This document shows positions 26,092-35,600 of a DNA stretch of 64,000 nt, in pieces. The position numbers were made by a program, and so were the translations under genes. The notes under the pieces were generated by a model. The model saw only the letters and a list, made by a program, of their open reading frames with translations, ran no database searches and was not told where the DNA came from. Within the stretch, counting starts at the first letter, position 1. The number at the start of each line of letters is the position of its first letter. Origin of the DNA: Chitinophaga filiformis (GTDB taxonomy: Bacteria > Bacteroidota > Bacteroidia > Chitinophagales > Chitinophagaceae); contig NZ_FNBN01000002.1 of assembly GCF_900102545.1 (NCBI RefSeq), positions 1,338,264-1,402,263 of the forward strand, in the 5' to 3' direction.

Positions 26092-27651
26092 TTAGCGTAG
26101 TTTATCTGACGACGGCACCAGCTTCGCCGACAGATCAGGTTCCTTCATATTCTTATCCAGCGGGAACATAGGACGCTCAATTCTCTTATAAGGCAGCCGC
26201 TCCAGATCCTGATCCACTCCACCCGGCGTTAATGCCAGTATCCAATCAGCCCTCATATTATACAACTCCGGTTCCAGATACCCGATCTTCACCACCACAA
26301 TATCTGATTTCCGGGGATTTAACCCTAATCGTGTAAAGTCGCGCTCTTTATGATAAGGCTTACGTTTCTGCGTAACGATCACATGCACACTACCTACTTT
26401 CACCACCACTTCCACTTCAGCATCTTTATCGCCTTTTTCAATAGATTCCACGGTACCTGCCAGTCGCACAGGCGGCGCATAACGCGCATCTACAGCAGCA
26501 CCTGCATAAGCATCCACATGACCACCAACACCTACTTCCATCGCTTTTTTCACCAACTCAGGACCAGGAATAGAAGCATAGATCAGTGAAGGACCTTTCG
26601 CCGACTGGAATTCCTTACGCTTCAGGATCTCTGTCAAAGTCCAGGTCACGTCACCAGCACCTCCCGCGGTAGGATTATCGCCGGAATCGCTGATAAAGAA
26701 AGGATGTTTGGTACTTGCTATAGCCTTGTTCAGACTTCCTTCCAGATTATCGGTAGGCGCCACGAAGGCATAACCCAAACGCGCATCCCAGAAGCTTTTG
26801 GCCAGCTGCTCCGCGGTACGGCTTACTTTTTCTTTGTCATCGCCGGTCACCATCACCACCGCATGATTACGCGGTTCATCTGCCCAGGCGTATCCCACCC
26901 AGATAGCAGCGTCAATGATGCCCGGTTGTGCCGCCGCTGGGGCTACGGCCTTATAAACAGTCTTTGCAGGCTCAATACGGGTACTTGTCTTTTCTCCCGG
27001 CAGAAGGACAGGAATAGGTATCCAGGCTTTAAATGCAGGCTTGCCTTTGCCACTTTCTATCCGTGTAAGCAGATTCTGTACCGCCCGCTGTTTGGTTTCC
27101 ATGGCGTCTTCATGCGGCGCCATCCTGTAACAGGTGATCAGGTCAGTATTTTCTGCCAGTCGCCAGGACACATTTCCATGCAGGTCCATAGAGGTGGAGA
27201 TAATCGTTTTATTGCCGATCACCTTGCGGATACGGGTAATGAAGTCGCCTTCCGGATCATCCAGTCCTACCACACTCATAGCCCCGTGAATATCGAAGAA
27301 CAGACCATCATAGGGCGCATTCTTCTTCAACAAATCCAGCGTCTGTTTCACCAATGATTCATATGCTTCACGCGTAACCGCTCCTCCCGGCAAAGATTTA
27401 CCAATCAAAGCAGGCACCCATGTTGCCCTGTGACGTAATGGGGAATCCACGCCAAAGAAGGGATACGCATTGAATACATCCGCTCCATACCGCGCATGGA
27501 AGGCTTCCTCTTTTGTCAATGCAGGAGAAAAGGTACTGGACTCTATCGCCAGTCCGGCAATAGCAATACGGGGAAGAGGTTTCGTTTGTGCATATACAGC
27601 AGCACCCGTCAGTGAATAACACAATACCATTAGCAAAAGGAAACGCTTCAT
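26092..27651 (-). CDS. Secreted M81-family (MlrC-like) metallopeptidase
   Basis: A 519-residue protein with a signal peptide (MKRFLLLMVLCYSLTGAAVYAQ). The N-terminal M81 domain shows IAGLAIESSTFSP, FDIHGAMSV, TSMDLHGNVS and CYRMAPHEDAMET; the C-terminal MlrC domain contains SDSGDNPTAGGAGD. M81 proteins are zinc peptidases. The founding member, microcystinase C, opens linearised microcystin peptides, but most family members have other, unknown substrates. Export to the periplasm or surface is inferred from the signal peptide. It sits just downstream of the eCIS cluster but has its own leader region (127 bases) and is probably unrelated to it. Confidence 0.9.
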   Translation of the reverse strand: MKRFLLLMVLCYSLTGAAVYAQTKPLPRIAIAGLAIESSTFSPALTKEEAFHARYGADVFNAYPFFGVDSPLRHRATWVPALIGKSLPGGAVTREAYESLVKQTLDLLKKNAPYDGLFFDIHGAMSVVGLDDPEGDFITRIRKVIGNKTIISTSMDLHGNVSWRLAENTDLITCYRMAPHEDAMETKQRAVQNLLTRIESGKGKPAFKAWIPIPVLLPGEKTSTRIEPAKTVYKAVAPAAAQPGIIDAAIWVGYAWADEPRNHAVVMVTGDDKEKVSRTAEQLAKSFWDARLGYAFVAPTDNLEGSLNKAIASTKHPFFISDSGDNPTAGGAGDVTWTLTEILKRKEFQSAKGPSLIYASIPGPELVKKAMEVGVGGHVDAYAGAAVDARYAPPVRLAGTVESIEKGDKDAEVEVVVKVGSVHVIVTQKRKPYHKERDFTRLGLNPRKSDIVVVKIGYLEPELYNMRADWILALTPGGVDQDLERLPYKRIERPMFPLDKNMKEPDLSAKLVPSSDKLR

Positions 27652-27778
27652 ATATAAGATTTTAGCTGATACATCCCGGGAATAAGAGCAGTCAATTTAG
27701 TCAAAAACTCTCTCATTTTGTAATGAAGGTTTGACTGGTTTTGACGCTATTTAAGCACTCCCGGATTCATGCATCTAA

Positions 27779-29158
27779 TTACTTATAGATCTTGCCTTCC
27801 TTGTTAAACTCCCTCACCAATCCTTCCTCCAGGTCAACAGCCGACACCGGCGAAATGCTTCCATCCGGCTGCATATTCTTCAGGAAACAATACTGCGCCA
27901 CGTTGATGATAGAAGCACCGGAGATCTCATGCGTAGCAGATACCTTCTCCAGTATTCCTTCTTTCTCCATCATACTGTCTGGCAGGATCATCTTCCAGAG
28001 TTGCAGTCGCTCTGCCTGGTTCGGCATCGGGAATTGTATAATAGACTGGAAACGCCTTGAGAAGGCAGGGTCGATATTATTCTTAAAGTTGGATGCCAGT
28101 ATGACCAACCCGTTGTAGTTTTCTATACGTTGCAGCAGGTAGGCAATCTCCTGGTTAGCATATTTATCGTGTGCGTCCCTGATGTTGGTACGCTTTCCGA
28201 ATAAGGCATCTGCCTCATCAAAGAAGAGTATCCAGTTCTTATGTTCTGCCTTATCAAATAAGTGCGACAGGTTTTTCTCTGTCTCTCCAATGAACTTGGA
28301 TACCACCAGCGACAGGTCAATACGGAATACATCAAAATCTTCCTGCGTATTATCCGGATCTTCCGCTGGATCGCGTTTGCCCAGCAGGCAGGCAGATAGC
28401 GTCTTACCTGTTCCCGGCGGACCATAAAACAAGGCGCGGTAACCGGGTTTCAGACGTTTATTTGTAGCGCGTAGTTTATCTTTCAGGCGTAGCCATTTCT
28501 TCAGTTCATGCAGCTGTTCCATGGTTTGTGCATTCAGCACCAGGTCGGGCCAGTCCAGAGGTGTGGTGATGCTCTCCGCCGGGAAGTCATTCCCAAAGCG
28601 GGGTTTAGCGTAGGAACCTGTCAGGAACAGATCAATGTACTCCTGCGACATCACAAGCTTTCCACTCATCGCCGGTTCTCCTTCTTCCGGCTTCTCCACC
28701 CACAATACCTGCCGTTTGGCAAAGATGTGAGTTTCACTCAACAATTGCATCTTACTGATACGTGCAGAGAGGTCCGTTCCTGCCAGCAGGAACAGGAGCG
28801 TATCGCCGGTAGGTAATAATCCACGGAACTGTGTTCCCTTCACACAACCGATGAGGGGAAAATCGCCCTTATCTACCAGGTGTTCATGAATTAGCTCTTC
28901 AAAGAACACCGCATTGATATGAGGGGCTAGAGCCATTACGAGCAATAATTGCGCATCCTGTCCCAGCTCATTGTCATGAATGAATTTTGCCAGGGGTGCA
29001 TCAGGCCAGGAATTGCCGGGCTGAATACTTTCATCGGGGATCATAGGTGTAGTGCCGGTCTCGGCGCCAAAATACTGGGTTAAGCGCTTCCGCATCTCGG
29101 TTTGCAGCCATGAAAGGTACTCCTGTAAGGCTGCTGCATTCTTGGTATTGTCAATCAT
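27779..29158 (-). CDS. eCIS AAA+ ATPase (Afp15-like)
   Basis: A 459-residue protein. Residues 1-210 are the eCIS-specific N-terminal region. The AAA+ module has Walker A GPPGTGKT at 246-253, Walker B ILFFDEAD at 310-317, sensor-1 ILASNF, and the arginine pair in FSRRFQ. Every well-studied eCIS has an ATPase of this type, needed for assembly or particle maturation. It is the last gene of the eCIS cluster, after a 127-base gap that contains a weak hairpin. Confidence 0.93.
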   Translation of the reverse strand: MIDNTKNAAALQEYLSWLQTEMRKRLTQYFGAETGTTPMIPDESIQPGNSWPDAPLAKFIHDNELGQDAQLLLVMALAPHINAVFFEELIHEHLVDKGDFPLIGCVKGTQFRGLLPTGDTLLFLLAGTDLSARISKMQLLSETHIFAKRQVLWVEKPEEGEPAMSGKLVMSQEYIDLFLTGSYAKPRFGNDFPAESITTPLDWPDLVLNAQTMEQLHELKKWLRLKDKLRATNKRLKPGYRALFYGPPGTGKTLSACLLGKRDPAEDPDNTQEDFDVFRIDLSLVVSKFIGETEKNLSHLFDKAEHKNWILFFDEADALFGKRTNIRDAHDKYANQEIAYLLQRIENYNGLVILASNFKNNIDPAFSRRFQSIIQFPMPNQAERLQLWKMILPDSMMEKEGILEKVSATHEISGASIINVAQYCFLKNMQPDGSISPVSAVDLEEGLVREFNKEGKIYK

Positions 29159-29240
29159 ATGAATGTAACTATTTCAACTGCTTATCTGGTCCGCCTTCTC
29201 CCACCATGATCGCCGGCAGGCCAATAGTAATCTGTTGAAC

Positions 29241-29259
29241 AAAAAACGGCGTTTCCGCC
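29241..29259 (-). terminator. Weak hairpin upstream of the eCIS ATPase gene
   Basis: On the minus strand GGCG-GAAA-CGCC is a 4-bp GC stem with a GNRA-type tetraloop, followed by GTTTTTT. It is short for an intrinsic terminator and could act as an attenuator between the DUF4157 gene and the ATPase gene. Confidence 0.4.
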
Positions 29260-29285
29260 CTATGGGTAACAGTTTATGAATATTA

Positions 29286-30851
29286 TCAGGGGGTTGCCGG
29301 GACAACGGGATCGGTTACATCATCCGTAGCCGTTTTACTGGTGCTGTGCATATCATCAACATACGCCTTAAACTCGTCTTTCCATTGCTTTTTCAACTCC
29401 TTGAACTCTTTCATGGTAACAGGCGTGTCGATCACTATCTCAGGAAATGGATGCGACTGTACATAGTTTATAAAATCAGTTCCATGACTTCCTTCATGAA
29501 AGCCAAGTGATTTATGTCCGGCGTCTTTATCCGCTTTAATATGCCCTCTGCCGTATGCAGAGTCATCAGAAGAAGTAGCCTTTTTTCCATAGATAGTCTG
29601 AATAGTCAGCTTCTTGGAAATAGTAACGCTTTCTATCATTTTCTTTTTATCATATTTCAGGGAGAAACCGGTGTTAATATAACCGTTTGTCTTTGCCTGA
29701 TCGGCAGGTACCTTATCTGCTTTGGTAGCCTTCCTGTCCGGTTTTACCACTACCGTAAAATCGCCAATAGGGAATTTCGCAATCTTTGATTTCTTGTTTG
29801 GCTCTACTCCTTCCGGCAATGGCGTAGAGATTTCACGCTGTACGCCCGGCGCGCTATGTGCTGCCGGAGCAGTAGCTTTCCTGCTTTCAACAGCAGGCGC
29901 AGCTCCCTGTTGTACTACGTGTGTCAGTTCATGTGCCAGGAGATGTTTACCTGCGGACGAATCTGTATCATATTTACCACTGTTGAAATAAACATCATTA
30001 CCATGTGTGAACGCCTGCGCGCCTATTTCACTACTCAATGCGGCTGCTTTCTCACCAGTATGGATGCGCACATTACTAAAGTCTGCGCCAATGGAATTAC
30101 TCATCTCATTAAGCATCTCACGAGAGAGTGGTGCGCCATCTCCACGCTGGTCTTTCAACTGTTGCGCCAGCTGATCGCTTCCTTCACGTGCGCCGCTGGA
30201 ATTGTTTTCCTTTGCCATTAGGGAAGGCCCTCCGCCTTTCTTTTCCTCTTCCTTTTCTTCTTTCAACACTTCATCAGCAGCAGGCTTCTTCTCAGGCTCT
30301 TCCTTTTTTTGCAGCTTCTCCTCCTCCTTACCCATGTCGCCCTTTTTCTGCACAGGTTTCTCCTCTTCTTTTTTATCAGGCGCTGACTTCTTCTGCAGTT
30401 TCTCTTCTTCTTTACCTTTATCGTCTTTCTTTTGTACTGCCTTCTCTTCTTCTTTTTTATCGGGTGCTGACTTCTTCTGCAATTTCTCTTCTTCTTTACC
30501 CTTATCATCCTTCTTCTGTACAGGTTTCTCTTCTTCCTTCTTATCATTCATACCTTTCTTCTGCACTGGTTTCTCCTCTTCTTTCTTTTCAGGCATGGCC
30601 TGTACGGCGGATATTTCCTTCCGCTGTACGGCTGTGCTGCGGGCCGGTTGTTTATTCACCACCTTATCTGCTACGGCGTCCGCTTCCTTCTCATACTGAT
30701 CGCCCGGCTCGCCGACAGTCAGTTTAGGTTGAAAGAAAGCATCTTCTTTTGTTTGTATGGCTTTCGAGGTCGGGCTGAAGAAAGGCCCTTCCTGCTGATC
30801 TGTTTTTTCGGGGTTACGGTGTCTCCGATAGCGACGACTGCTCGTTTTCAT
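29286..30851 (-). CDS. DUF4157 protein with C-terminal HExxH domain (candidate eCIS effector)
   Basis: A 521-residue protein with no signal peptide. Residues 35-65 carry a conserved lead motif (FFQPKLTVGEPGDQYEKEAD). Residues 88-205 are a Lys/Glu-rich repeat tract. DUF4157 spans about 241-320 with IGADFSNVRIHTG and HELTH at 307-311. The C-terminal domain (about 340-521) has a second zinc-protease-like motif, FHEGSHGTDF, with HEGSH at 452-456. DUF4157 is found next to toxin domains and is common in eCIS loci. I infer a delivered protease, with DUF4157 as a processing or loading module. It lies between the ParA and ATPase genes. Confidence 0.8.
   Translation of the reverse strand: MKTSSRRYRRHRNPEKTDQQEGPFFSPTSKAIQTKEDAFFQPKLTVGEPGDQYEKEADAVADKVVNKQPARSTAVQRKEISAVQAMPEKKEEEKPVQKKGMNDKKEEEKPVQKKDDKGKEEEKLQKKSAPDKKEEEKAVQKKDDKGKEEEKLQKKSAPDKKEEEKPVQKKGDMGKEEEKLQKKEEPEKKPAADEVLKEEKEEEKKGGGPSLMAKENNSSGAREGSDQLAQQLKDQRGDGAPLSREMLNEMSNSIGADFSNVRIHTGEKAAALSSEIGAQAFTHGNDVYFNSGKYDTDSSAGKHLLAHELTHVVQQGAAPAVESRKATAPAAHSAPGVQREISTPLPEGVEPNKKSKIAKFPIGDFTVVVKPDRKATKADKVPADQAKTNGYINTGFSLKYDKKKMIESVTISKKLTIQTIYGKKATSSDDSAYGRGHIKADKDAGHKSLGFHEGSHGTDFINYVQSHPFPEIVIDTPVTMKEFKELKKQWKDEFKAYVDDMHSTSKTATDDVTDPVVPATP
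30291..30542 (-). repeat. Three 84-bp tandem repeats (28-residue units) in the DUF4157 gene
   Basis: Units begin at residues 104, 132 and 160, each made of KKEEEK.VQKK followed by .KGKEEEKLQKK. A partial 15-residue unit precedes them at 89. Such in-frame tandem DNA can change copy number. Confidence 0.85.
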
Positions 30852-30875
30852 ATCTATCGATTTAAATGATTGGGG

Positions 30876-31658
30876 CTATTGCTCAGCCATTGTTAAAAGG
30901 CGTTCTGTTATTTCTGTAGCCAGGGCACGATAATCTTTCGCGCCATTGGCAGTATTGTCAAATGTAAATATGTCCTTAGCCTGCTCCTGTGCTTTGGCAA
31001 GCGATATATTACTACGGATGCCCGTCTCCAGTACCTTTCCGGGGTACATCTGCTGCAGTTGTGCACGGATCTCTTTATGCATGCTTTTATGCTCGTCAAA
31101 TTTTGTCAGGACAAGGCCCAGTATTTCCAGTTTTTTATTGAGTTGCTTTTTTATCAGCTGCACATTCTTCATGAAACGTTGTACGCCTTTAAAAGGCAGG
31201 AATTCCGCCTGCAGGGGCATCAGTACATATTCGCTGGCAGTAAGGGCATTGACGGTTAACATGCCTACTGCCGGAGGACAATCGATCACTACAATATCAT
31301 ACTGGTCGCCTAGCTGACCTAATACCTGGCTCAGTAACTGTTCCCTGCCATAAATGCTTACCAGTTCCAGTTCAGCGCTGGCTAATTCCAGGTTAGCGGG
31401 TATCAGTGGTAAAACACCGGTATGTACAATGGCCTGCTGCGTATCCACCAGTTCTCCACTGGCGGCCTGTTTAAGCAACTCATAGATACTTAGTTCAATG
31501 TCGTCGGCTATACCCATAGATTGGGTGAGATTTGCCTGAGGGTCCAGATCGATCAGCAACACTTCCTTACCCATCCGTTGCAGCGCTGCGGCAAGGTTCA
31601 GGGCAGTAGTCGTTTTACCAGACCCTCCTTTTTGTATGGCGATAGAGATCGTTAGCAT
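30876..31658 (-). CDS. ParA/MinD-type ATPase in the eCIS cluster
   Basis: A 260-residue protein with the deviant Walker A KGGSGKTT at 10-17, LLIDLDPQANLT (Walker A' region) and IVVIDCPPAVG (Walker B), and a C-terminal segment RSNISLAKAQEQ as in chromosome/plasmid ParA proteins. ParA family members position large complexes on nucleoid or membrane surfaces. There is no parB or parS-like repeat nearby, and it is embedded between the WD40-like and DUF4157 genes with gaps of 11 and 24 bases, so a role in placing injection particles or cargo is more likely than plasmid partition. Confidence 0.88.
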   Translation of the reverse strand: MLTISIAIQKGGSGKTTTALNLAAALQRMGKEVLLIDLDPQANLTQSMGIADDIELSIYELLKQAASGELVDTQQAIVHTGVLPLIPANLELASAELELVSIYGREQLLSQVLGQLGDQYDIVVIDCPPAVGMLTVNALTASEYVLMPLQAEFLPFKGVQRFMKNVQLIKKQLNKKLEILGLVLTKFDEHKSMHKEIRAQLQQMYPGKVLETGIRSNISLAKAQEQAKDIFTFDNTANGAKDYRALATEITERLLTMAEQ

Positions 31659-31669
31659 CGTACCAATAA

Positions 31670-32656
31670 TTAGGTTAGATATTCTGTGATATCTGTCAGG
31701 ATAACCTTTCCATCTGCGCCTCCGGATATCAGCAGTTTACCATCGGCACTGAACCGGATTGCCATTACCTCATCGTCATGTACATCCTTTTCCATCACAA
31801 AATCACCAGTTTCAATACTTCTGAGAAATACTTTACCTCCTGCTCCTCCGATAGCAAAAAAACGGGCAGATGGATGGAAGCTGAAGGAAGAAGAACCATC
31901 AAAGTCCTCATTCAGATATTCCGGCAGTACCCTTTTCATATCCGGCAACTCCCACATCAGGTCAGCATATGGCAATCGTCCAATCAAAAACAGGTACTTC
32001 TCTGATTGATCTATTTCCATATAGCCAGCCTGCAGTACGCCGCCGGGATATTGCTCCTTGCGCTTACCGGACTTAATATCGTATACGGAAAACTTATTAT
32101 CATTGTTACCCGTTATGATAACACAACTGTCCTTTTTAAAGAATGCCGCTCCAGCAGGCAGGTTGCCGTAAGAAGCCTTTTCTGCCCAATCCGGCATCTT
32201 GTAATAATCCTTAAACAGTTCGGGAGGCAAACCTTCAGTATGCTTATAAGCCTTATATTTTTTATAATTAAAGACCTCCTCATAATCCTTATTGAATACA
32301 GATACTTCCTCTCCTACCACCAGCAGAAGGTCCTCATGTGTGGCATAAAGTACCGTGCGGGGTTTCTCGAAAGGAAACTCCTTCTGCAGATACATATCTT
32401 TCACATTAAAGAACCTGATATAATCTCCTGATATCAGATATGCCAGCATATTACTATGCCTGTTGAAAGAAAGGCTCGTTATACTTGACACATTTCCCCC
32501 TTCTTCTTCTGCAACACATTTCCAGGTTGTTGTATCCCAGATAGTCATACTCGGATTACGATCTTCATCAACGATCTGACCAACTGCCAGCCATTTACCA
32601 TCCGGGCTGATAGCCAGGCTCAGTACAGATTCTTTATTCTTTAGCTTAAGTTCCAT
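31670..32656 (-). CDS. WD40-like beta-propeller protein in the eCIS cluster
   Basis: A 328-residue protein made of WD40-like strands: VLSLAISPDGKWLAVG at the N-terminus, TSLSFNRHSNMLAYL, and two clear C-terminal blades (SFHPSARFFAIGGAGGKV and IRFSADGKLLISGGADGKV). There is no signal peptide or catalytic motif. It probably forms a six- or seven-blade scaffold that binds a partner. It is encoded between the large effector candidate and the ParA gene, with gaps of 15 and 11 bases. A role in effector handling or in regulation of ParA is inference. Confidence 0.8.
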   Translation of the reverse strand: MELKLKNKESVLSLAISPDGKWLAVGQIVDEDRNPSMTIWDTTTWKCVAEEEGGNVSSITSLSFNRHSNMLAYLISGDYIRFFNVKDMYLQKEFPFEKPRTVLYATHEDLLLVVGEEVSVFNKDYEEVFNYKKYKAYKHTEGLPPELFKDYYKMPDWAEKASYGNLPAGAAFFKKDSCVIITGNNDNKFSVYDIKSGKRKEQYPGGVLQAGYMEIDQSEKYLFLIGRLPYADLMWELPDMKRVLPEYLNEDFDGSSSFSFHPSARFFAIGGAGGKVFLRSIETGDFVMEKDVHDDEVMAIRFSADGKLLISGGADGKVILTDITEYLT

Positions 32657-32671
32657 AGCAAACTTTTAATT

Positions 32672-35600
32672 CTACAGGAATGGTTCTTCCACACCATTTT
32701 TGCCTTTGATTGTCTTTGCACCTGGCGTATTATCTTCTGCTCTTTCACTCGTGAAATTCGGGCCAACAGACATTTCATATCGCTTACCACTCTTTCTCCT
32801 GTTATGTTCTCCTGTTATCACACGCAGATTATTATCGCCTACTACATGGTCCCTTCTCACGCTATCACTGGCGTCACGTCCTATTGTGGTCCATAACATA
32901 CCAAGATCATTGATATGATCCACGTTGTAGTCAACTGTATCCGGATCATACGTGTTATAATCCGTATTCTCGTTAATTATCATAATACCTTCCGAAGGGT
33001 TCTTCGGCTGATGTTTTGACAACTGCTTCCATTCAGTATCCTTACCGGTAGCGATCGCCCTGGCTTTAGCCGCCCGCACTTTAGCTTTTACAGCATCGAT
33101 ACCCCTCGTTGTATGCTTCTGTATCTCTTCCCGTTTGTCATCCCATTTATGGATACTTTCATACAACCATGGCCGCACACTATCAACACCACTTGGCCAG
33201 CTTGCAGGGAATTTCCTCACGGCAGGAACCGGATCTTTATATTCGGTGATGGATCCTTTCTTAAGTGCTATACTGATCATAAAGACCTTTTCACCTTCAA
33301 TCTTCTTCTTTTTCTTATTCGATATGAGATACTTCACATCTACCATATGCACTCTGTCCTGATCCAGTTTTATTTCACTGATCCTGTATATCTCACCATC
33401 AAATTTGAAGTATGCTCCCACTTTAAATTCCGGTGGAAGCTTCGTAGCATCGATACCACTTCCCGGCACTTCAGCCGTCTTCTTCGCCCGCTGAATATAC
33501 AGATAATTCCAGTGATCTTTCTTATCCAGAACAGTAATCGACTGGAATATTTTATTGTGTGATTTCGCTACATCTGCAGCTACCTTCTCAGCTTCCGGTT
33601 TAGTCAGCTGTTTATCGCCCGCAGCTGTCTCCTTATCTTTAGCAATCAATGCCTTCACGCCTTCTGCCAGTTGTTTTTCGGTTTCTTTATTCTGTCCTCC
33701 CTCCTCTTTTTCATCTCCCGGTTTCATAGCGGCCTTCACCTTTACAGATTGCTTATTCGGCATGCCCTGCATAGTACCGGTTACCATCCAGATATCAGTG
33801 CCCTGTGCTGCAAAACTGATACCTGTAACATTGAACTGCTTCTTAATACCGTCTAATGTGGCCATCAGCTCAGTACGTGTCATTGGCTTATGACCTTCCA
33901 GCTCCTTCACCTTCTTCATAGCAGCTGCGAAGTTCTTCACTGCTTCAGGATCCACTTTACCTTTATCCTTCTCCTTGTCCTTACCTTTTCCGCCACCTGC
34001 TCCCGCTGCACCACCCGCAGGGGCTGCACCAGCACCAGGTTTACCCGGCGCTGCAGCCGGAGGAGGAGCACCTGCAGCAGGGCCAGCCTGCGCAGCACCA
34101 CCATCCACAAACTTGCCTTGCTTTTCTTTATCGCCTGCACCGCTCTTCGGTGGTACATGATCATCCACAAGATCGGTCATGAACTTGCCACCATCGAATT
34201 TCGCCTCGCTGAATGTCACTTCAGGTACTTTACCGGAACCTAACACATATTCCATATCCGCGCCTATACCAAACTCGCCCGGTAACGGATATTCAAGAGC
34301 GCCTATCGGCCAGGTCCATTTCTTATCTGGCAACGGCGACCACCACGGACTATCCAGTTCTACGAACAGATCACCGCTCAAGCCAAGGAATGGCTGCGCC
34401 GCTATCTCCATATGCCCCTTGAAGAAGAACTCTCCCGGATCACGATAACCAATAGTCGGCCTTGCATCTACATATCCTTTCACACCCGCATCTGCGTTGA
34501 CACCCACCCCTACTTTCAGATCATGTCCTGCCAGTTCAAGACCAGCACCACCTTCTGCACGCAGACGCAGACCAGCATAGGCAGACATATTCAGGGAACC
34601 GGAGAGGGAGATATTCTTCGCTACATCAGGATTGTTGGAATATGTACCCGCAACCTCAATATTATAGATCTTCGCCGGCCCCACCTTCGCCATCGCGATC
34701 AGGGCCATATTAGCGAATACAAATACGTTACCTATTACCGGTATACCGTAAGCCGCACGAGCTTCCAGCTTGAATAATTCTTTACTATAGTCTCTCTGCT
34801 GGAAGAGAATGATCTCTTTCGGCGGAGCGATCTTACCGATCACGGTCACAAAACCTTTACCATCCACAATCACATTCACGCTACCTGCAAACCATTCCGT
34901 CATGTTGAAGGTCAGCGTCCCCATACCAGCCATACCACGCGGCCCTTTACCTTCTGCAGCCGGTACTTCCGCCGGTGGTGCAGCTTCTTCCGCCGGAGCG
35001 CCACCCAGTTGCGTTACCGCAAAATTGTCCGCAGTTTTCTTGTCTGTCATGACCAGCATCAGCGACCCGCTCAACCGGTCGCCCGAATAGGCTACCATGC
35101 CCTTCACGTCCAGCACGCCTTCCTGGAACTTCGCTGCTATCTCTCCGGAGAAGCCCTTGAAGCTCACACCAAATGCGCCTTCTCCCGACATTTTATCGTC
35201 CATCAATGTGATATCGAGGTTGCCTTTAGCCACACCATGGATATCCAGATCTGCTGTCACATGCGCCGACGGCTTCATATTCGCAAAGCCCAGGTCCATG
35301 GTCGCCTCTGCAAAACCGCCTACCTTCACTTTCACACCATTCAGTGTAAAGGTGAAATTGCCGTTTTCGAATGTATTGGTAGATTTTGACAATACATTTT
35401 CTACATCTATACCCGTCAGCCAGCCGATGGCTTTACCATTCTTACGCAGCCATTGCGGAATAGCTTCCGGGGCATTACTTTGGCCGATGGTAGCAAAACC
35501 GCTTATCTCTCCGTTGGCCAGTCTCACCGCCAACGTTGGGTTTGCAGCACTGAACATCGGCATGTTCAATGGCAGATAGGCATTCTTCAAACTCTCCATC

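Noticed and set aside
27652..27778. Inverted repeat GTCAAAA...TTTTGAC after the eCIS ATPase gene as a terminator
   Set aside because: The arms are only seven bases with a loop of more than 30, and no T-run follows on the coding strand.
29890..29960. HELTH motif in the DUF4157 domain as the toxic activity
   Set aside because: This motif is a general feature of DUF4157 and occurs in both proteins here with different C-terminal domains. The variable C-terminus is the better toxin candidate.
30128..30727. Long open frame antisense to the DUF4157 gene
   Set aside because: It is a by-product of the Lys/Glu-rich repeat composition on the other strand. Its translation is low-complexity and not protein-like.
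30876..31658. ParA gene as evidence of a plasmid or integrated element
   Set aside because: There is no ParB, replication protein, iteron or integrase gene. It is embedded in the eCIS operon.
35097..35579. Open frame of 160 codons antisense to the large effector candidate
   Set aside because: No family-like sequence and no initiation context; the sense frame has clear domains.
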